Source: RGIG3077 sp045541475 | GTDB lineage: Bacteria > Bacillota > Clostridia > Oscillospirales > Ruminococcaceae | Direction: 5' to 3' | DNA: 64,000 nt | NCBI GenBank assembly: GCA_045541475.1 | Contig: JAZQJI010000001.1 | Span: forward strand, 1 to 64,000 | Part shown: in pieces, positions 60,620-64,000 of the stretch | How the letters are laid out: every line of letters begins with the position of its first letter | How positions within the stretch are numbered: the stretch's first letter is position 1 | Made by a program: the position numbers and the translations under genes | The notes under the pieces: generated by a model | Seen by the model: only the letters and a program-made list of their open reading frames with translations | Databases searched by the model: none | Told to the model about the DNA's origin: nothing

Positions 60620-61774
60620 TTGGCAAAGTTTTTTAATTTTAAACAAAAGGAAGACAAAGCGAACACAATTTATGCCATTCAATCCTCACGGCGAGGCAAT
60701 AATGTGAACTTTACTGATTTTGCGATTGACCCGTATGAAAAAAATCTTTACGAGGGACTGCGGCGCAATGTGCCGATTATTGATGCCGCTATTAACAAAA
60801 TTGTAAGGCTTACAGGTGGTTTTTCGCTGCGCACCGATTGTAAGGCTGCACAAAGTCTGCTTGATTACTTTGTGTTGAACGTACCCGTTGGACTTACAGG
60901 AAAATCTCTGGGTATGTTTGTCGACAGCTATCTTGATAGTCTGCTAACTTTTGGAAATGCTGCCGGCGAAATGGTTGTTTCTCCTGAAACAGCAACTTTT
61001 TGCGGACTTTACAATGCAGATGTAAGCCGCATTGAAGTAAATCAGGGCAAGAATATTTTTGACAGAAAATATACCTACTTTGATGCAGACGGAAACGGCT
61101 ACAACATATCGCACCCTGAGTTGATATTGTTTACAACTTTAGGGGCACAAAACGGCGAAGTGTACGGAAAATCCATTCTACGCGGTCTGCCTGCGCTAAG
61201 TTCTATTCTGATGAGAATATATGAGTGCATAGGGCAGAATTTTGACCGTATTGGCAACGTGCGCTATTCAATAACCTGCAAGGGTGCCGAAGATGGTGCT
61301 TTTGCTAAGGAAAGAGCACAACAGATAGCGCAGCAGTGGAGTGAGGGAATGCAATCGGCACAGTATGGTGAAATCAGGGATTTTATCGCTGTGGGTGATG
61401 TGCAGATAAAGGCCATTGGCGCTGACAACCAGATTATTGACACCGAAATACCTGTAAGGCAATTGCTTGAACAGCTTGTGGCAAAGCTTGGCATACCGCC
61501 GTTTTTGCTTGGATTAAGCTGGTCATCTACCGAAAGAATGTCGGCACAACAAGCAGATATTCTTACATCGGAGCTTGAATACTACCGAAGAATAATCACG
61601 CCGGCAATTGTTAAAATTGCGCAGACTTATCTGCGATTTAACGGATTTGATAATGAGGTTTCAGTAATATGGGACAACATTAATCTTCAGGACGAAACAG
61701 AGCTTGCGCAGGCAAGACTTTACAACGCACAAGCCATGCAAATTGAGCAGGCCTTGAACACAAACAAAAACTAA
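60620..61774 (+). CDS. Phage portal protein
   Basis: The portal is the dodecameric channel through which DNA enters the head. The 384 aa start with TTG 60620. The core matches portal families: GLRRNVPIIDAAINKIVRLTG near residue 45, the ILFTTLGAQNGEVYGKSILRG stretch and LLEQLVAKLGIPPFLLGLSWSSTERMSAQQAD near the wing/clip region. It lies 30 bp after terL. The length is slightly short for a portal. Confidence 0.9.
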   Translation: MAKFFNFKQKEDKANTIYAIQSSRRGNNVNFTDFAIDPYEKNLYEGLRRNVPIIDAAINKIVRLTGGFSLRTDCKAAQSLLDYFVLNVPVGLTGKSLGMFVDSYLDSLLTFGNAAGEMVVSPETATFCGLYNADVSRIEVNQGKNIFDRKYTYFDADGNGYNISHPELILFTTLGAQNGEVYGKSILRGLPALSSILMRIYECIGQNFDRIGNVRYSITCKGAEDGAFAKERAQQIAQQWSEGMQSAQYGEIRDFIAVGDVQIKAIGADNQIIDTEIPVRQLLEQLVAKLGIPPFLLGLSWSSTERMSAQQADILTSELEYYRRIITPAIVKIAQTYLRFNGFDNEVSVIWDNINLQDETELAQARLYNAQAMQIEQALNTNKN

Positions 61775-61801
61775 TTTACAAACAGAAAGGAAAATATACT
61801 T

Positions 61802-62779
61802 ATGTACAACAACATTAAACTTGAAAAATCACTTTACAGCATTTCAGGAAAAAACTTTACACAGGCACTTACCGAGCTTGACCCCGATTCCGCTTATATC
61901 GGTACAGAGCTTGCAGGCCTTGATGCCTACGAAAGACAGCTTAAGCGATTTAATATCCGCACAAGCGGTGCCGATTGCGATACCGTTGATAAGTTCTTCA
62001 AAACCAGTCAAACAGCCGTTCTCTTTCCCGAATTTGTCAGAAGAGCAATTGTTGCAGGCATGAACAGTACAGTACTTAAAGAAATTATTGCAGTTAACAG
62101 TGAGTGCGACGGCTACGATTTCAGAGGATACAGCATCGTTACGGGCAGCGCACCCTACACCACACCTCTTGCGGCAGGCAGCAGCTTCCCCGAAACTGCT
62201 ATCAAGCAGGGAGAAAGCATTGAACTTATTAAATACGGCAGAATGATTACAGCTCCCTACGAAGTTATCTGCAATCAGAAGCTTGAGCTTTTCGCTTGCA
62301 CGTTAAAATCCATAGGCAGAATGATTGCCAATGCAATTGTAACAAATTGCATGACAACACTTATTACTGACACTACACAGATTTCTTCATCTGTTTCGGG
62401 CGAATACAGCTACGCCGATTTGGTTTCACTTGCTTCAAAAATTTCTGATTACAATGTTACAACCCTTCTTGCATCTCCTTCAATATTCGGCAAAATCTCC
62501 GCCCTGCCCGAGCTTGCCGAATGCAAAGCGGCTGATGTCAACTGCATTCAGCTTCCATTCGGTCCCAAGATTTACAGAGTAAGCGGATATACAGGAACCG
62601 GCATTGTAGCAATTGACAGAAATTACGCTTTGCAGCTTATCACCAACACAACAGGCGTTGTTATTGAATACGAAAAGCTGATTTCAAAGCTGACAAACAA
62701 CATAATTGTTTCGGTTTACTTCAACTCACAGAAGGTAATTCCTGCCGCTTCGGTTATGCTTGTTTACAAGGCTGCATAA
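61802..62779 (+). CDS. Phage major capsid protein (HK97-like)
   Basis: The protein has 325 aa. The layout (short N-arm, E-loop with ITGSAPYTTPLAAGSSFPETAIKQ-type sequence, A-domain with LLASPSIFGKISALPELAECK) is that of HK97-fold capsid proteins without a long delta domain. AAAGGAAAATATAC precedes the ATG. It ends in VIPAASVMLVYKAA. The small size suggests no fused scaffold. It is followed by a strong hairpin and then by the protease-like gene. Confidence 0.88.
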   Translation: MYNNIKLEKSLYSISGKNFTQALTELDPDSAYIGTELAGLDAYERQLKRFNIRTSGADCDTVDKFFKTSQTAVLFPEFVRRAIVAGMNSTVLKEIIAVNSECDGYDFRGYSIVTGSAPYTTPLAAGSSFPETAIKQGESIELIKYGRMITAPYEVICNQKLELFACTLKSIGRMIANAIVTNCMTTLITDTTQISSSVSGEYSYADLVSLASKISDYNVTTLLASPSIFGKISALPELAECKAADVNCIQLPFGPKIYRVSGYTGTGIVAIDRNYALQLITNTTGVVIEYEKLISKLTNNIIVSVYFNSQKVIPAASVMLVYKAA

Positions 62780-62789
62780 AATTCGCTAA

Positions 62790-62820
62790 TGCCGCTTCGC
62801 ACAATTGCTGCGAAGCGGCA
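62790..62820 (+). other. Intercistronic hairpin after the capsid gene
   Basis: TGCCGCTTCGCA pairs perfectly with TGCGAAGCGGCA around a 7-base loop. No T-run follows. It may protect the capsid mRNA 3' end and favour its abundance. Confidence 0.6.
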
Positions 62821-62860
62821 GAAAGCGCATTAACATCAACGAAAGGACGAATTTTATTAT

Positions 62861-63694
62861 ATGGAAATAACTAAGGAGATTCTTGATAAAATCAACAAAT
62901 TTACACGAAGAGAACATACAGCGGACGAGCTTTTTGTATTTGAAGCTGTGCTTTGCGACAACGAGGTTGACCGCGACAACGAAAGATTTACACTTGATGC
63001 TTTAAAAAAGCTTTCCGAACTATTTGTAGGCAAAACGGGCATCTTCGACCACAATCCAACTTCAAGCAATCAAAACGCACGCATTTTTCAAACCTATCTG
63101 GAAATAGATTCTTCCAGAAAAACTCTTAGCGGTGAGGAGTATACCTGCCTTAAGGCGCAGATTTACATGATTCGTACCGATTCTAACGCAGACCTTATCA
63201 AAGAAATTGACGGCGGTATCAAAAAGGAAGTCAGCATAAGCTGCTCGTGCTCAACAAAAAAATGCTCTATTTGCGGGGCGGACAGAAAAAAAGGTAAATG
63301 CTCGCACATTTCGGGCAGATATTACGCAAACGCAAAATGTCACACTGTTTTGGAAGGCGTTACCGACGCTTACGAATGGAGTTTTGTGGCTGTTCCCGCA
63401 CAGGTTGATGCAGGCGTTAAAAAGCATTATACAAACGAAAAAAGCTTTGATAACGATGCCTTGCAAAGACTTGAAAACAGCATTGAAGAATACAGAAAAA
63501 GCGTTGTTGACGACATAAAAAGAATGGGCTGTTTAAAGGCGCACGGTGCTGTTGGCAAAACTTTTGCAAATGCAGTTAGCGCAATGCCGCTTGAAGAATT
63601 GCTGTGCTTAAAAAAAGAACTTGTAACAGAAAACTCGGGTATGGGCTTGCAGCTGGCTGTACAGGCAAAAGATCTTTCGCAATATAAAATCTGA
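62861..63694 (+). CDS. Phage prohead protease-like protein with Cys-rich insert
   Basis: The protein has 277 aa. The N-terminal half (EVDRDNERFTLDALKKLSELFVGKTGIFDHN, then IKKEVSISCSC and YEWSFVAVPAQVDAGV) has the layout of phage head-maturation proteases and related structural proteins. In the middle (about residues 126-165) lie six or seven Cys/His residues (CSCSTKKCSIC, GKCSH, KCH), a probable zinc-binding element. It follows rather than precedes the capsid gene, which is unusual. The C-terminal 80 residues are helical. Confidence 0.7.
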   Translation: MEITKEILDKINKFTRREHTADELFVFEAVLCDNEVDRDNERFTLDALKKLSELFVGKTGIFDHNPTSSNQNARIFQTYLEIDSSRKTLSGEEYTCLKAQIYMIRTDSNADLIKEIDGGIKKEVSISCSCSTKKCSICGADRKKGKCSHISGRYYANAKCHTVLEGVTDAYEWSFVAVPAQVDAGVKKHYTNEKSFDNDALQRLENSIEEYRKSVVDDIKRMGCLKAHGAVGKTFANAVSAMPLEELLCLKKELVTENSGMGLQLAVQAKDLSQYKI

Positions 63695-63714
63695 TTTACG
63701 GGAGGTAATTCCAA

Positions 63715-64000
63715 ATGATATCAACAGATAATGTTAAAACGGCTTTTACGCTGCTTTCGGGAGAGAGCAATACTTCGTTATATCTGCCGCTGATTTTAGG
63801 TGCCGTAAACGAGGTTGAAGCAAAACTGAAAGACGGTACCGACACAACACAGCAGCGTGTGATAAATTTGTGCGCCGCACTTGCAAATTTGCGTTACATT
63901 CAGGCAACGGCATCACGCGATAAGCTTGCACACAGTTATGCCGGCAAGGTTACGCAAACGCGCAACGCTTGTGAAAAATTGGAACTTGCGCTTTCAATGT
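63715..64000 (+). CDS. Phage head-tail connector-like protein (partial; runs off the right edge)
   Basis: GGGAGGTAATTCCAA precedes ATG 63715. The 95 visible codons encode a helical protein (VKTAFTLLSGESNTSLYLPLILGAVNEVEAKL, then TTQQRVINLCAALANLRYIQA). Size and place after the capsid and protease genes suggest a connector, but no diagnostic motif is seen. Confidence 0.55.
   Translation, partial: MISTDNVKTAFTLLSGESNTSLYLPLILGAVNEVEAKLKDGTDTTQQRVINLCAALANLRYIQATASRDKLAHSYAGKVTQTRNACEKLELALSM

Overview
The window looks like chromosomal DNA of an anaerobic, fermentative, low-to-moderate GC Gram-positive of the Ruminococcus / Oscillospiraceae type. This is an inference from gene content; no database was searched. 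The pointers are strong AGGAGG ribosome-binding sites, near-consensus 17-bp-spaced promoters, CCA-encoding tRNA genes, a trimeric [FeFe] hydrogenase (HydABC), AdhE, secreted proteins with long threonine-rich linkers, and a cohesin-like domain in a lipoprotein.

Layout. (1) 1-3.8 kb, minus strand: the str operon rpsL-rpsG-fusA, then tuf (cut by the window edge). Its promoters are recognisable and a structured RNA lies between rpsL and rpsG. (2) 3.9-6.8 kb, plus: a beta-CASP metallo-beta-lactamase-fold nuclease and a Thr-rich lipoprotein whose cohesin-like halves appear in swapped order. (3) 6.8-19.9 kb: a type IV pilus locus. pilB-pilT lie on the minus strand, pilD on plus, and pilC-pilMN-pilO plus three pilin-like genes form a minus-strand operon. 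PilM and PilN are one polypeptide, the major pilin gene is not in the window, and the largest pilin ends in a domain resembling cellulose-binding modules. (4) 20-25.2 kb: tatD, an LCP-like protein, a SLOG-fold protein, alanine racemase and aspartate kinase. (5) 25.2-30.2 kb: hydCBA behind a candidate Rex operator, then a C_GCAxxG_C_C family protein. (6) 30.3-32.7 kb: two Thr-rich lipoproteins, one with a serine beta-lactamase-like domain. (7) 32.8-35.4 kb: rpmG-secE-nusG-rplK-rplA behind a strong promoter and a structured leader that includes a 20-codon ORF. (8) 35.4-42.8 kb: a GNAT acetyltransferase, a CPBP protease, a MoxR ATPase, ddl, a DUF1934 protein, argS, and a homocysteine-methyltransferase-like protein lacking its zinc cysteine pair. 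(9) 43-48.8 kb: a PucR-type regulator, ftsE-ftsX, an M23 murein hydrolase with coiled coil, and an S41 protease, which together form a cell-division peptidoglycan-remodelling cluster. (10) 48.9-50.6 kb: two tandem paralogous surface proteins with an unusual sorting-like C-terminus. (11) 50.6-59 kb: a sugar-nucleotide-epimerase-like protein, four tRNA genes (Val, Asp, Phe, Gly), a Crp/Fnr regulator, AdhE, a U32-like protein and a leucine-rich-repeat lipoprotein. (12) 58.8-64 kb, plus: a tailed-phage head module (small and large terminase, portal, HK97-type capsid, protease-like protein, connector), running off the right edge with no lysogeny genes visible on its left.

Functional picture. Translation and transcription housekeeping clusters are interleaved with a surface-adhesion programme (type IV pili, Thr-linker lipoproteins, cohesin-like and carbohydrate-binding-like domains). 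Redox disposal is handled by HydABC and AdhE. The most unusual items are the circularly permuted cohesin-like domain, the pilin with a cellulose-binding-like tip, the tandem surface proteins, and the phage head module joined to host genes without an integrase.
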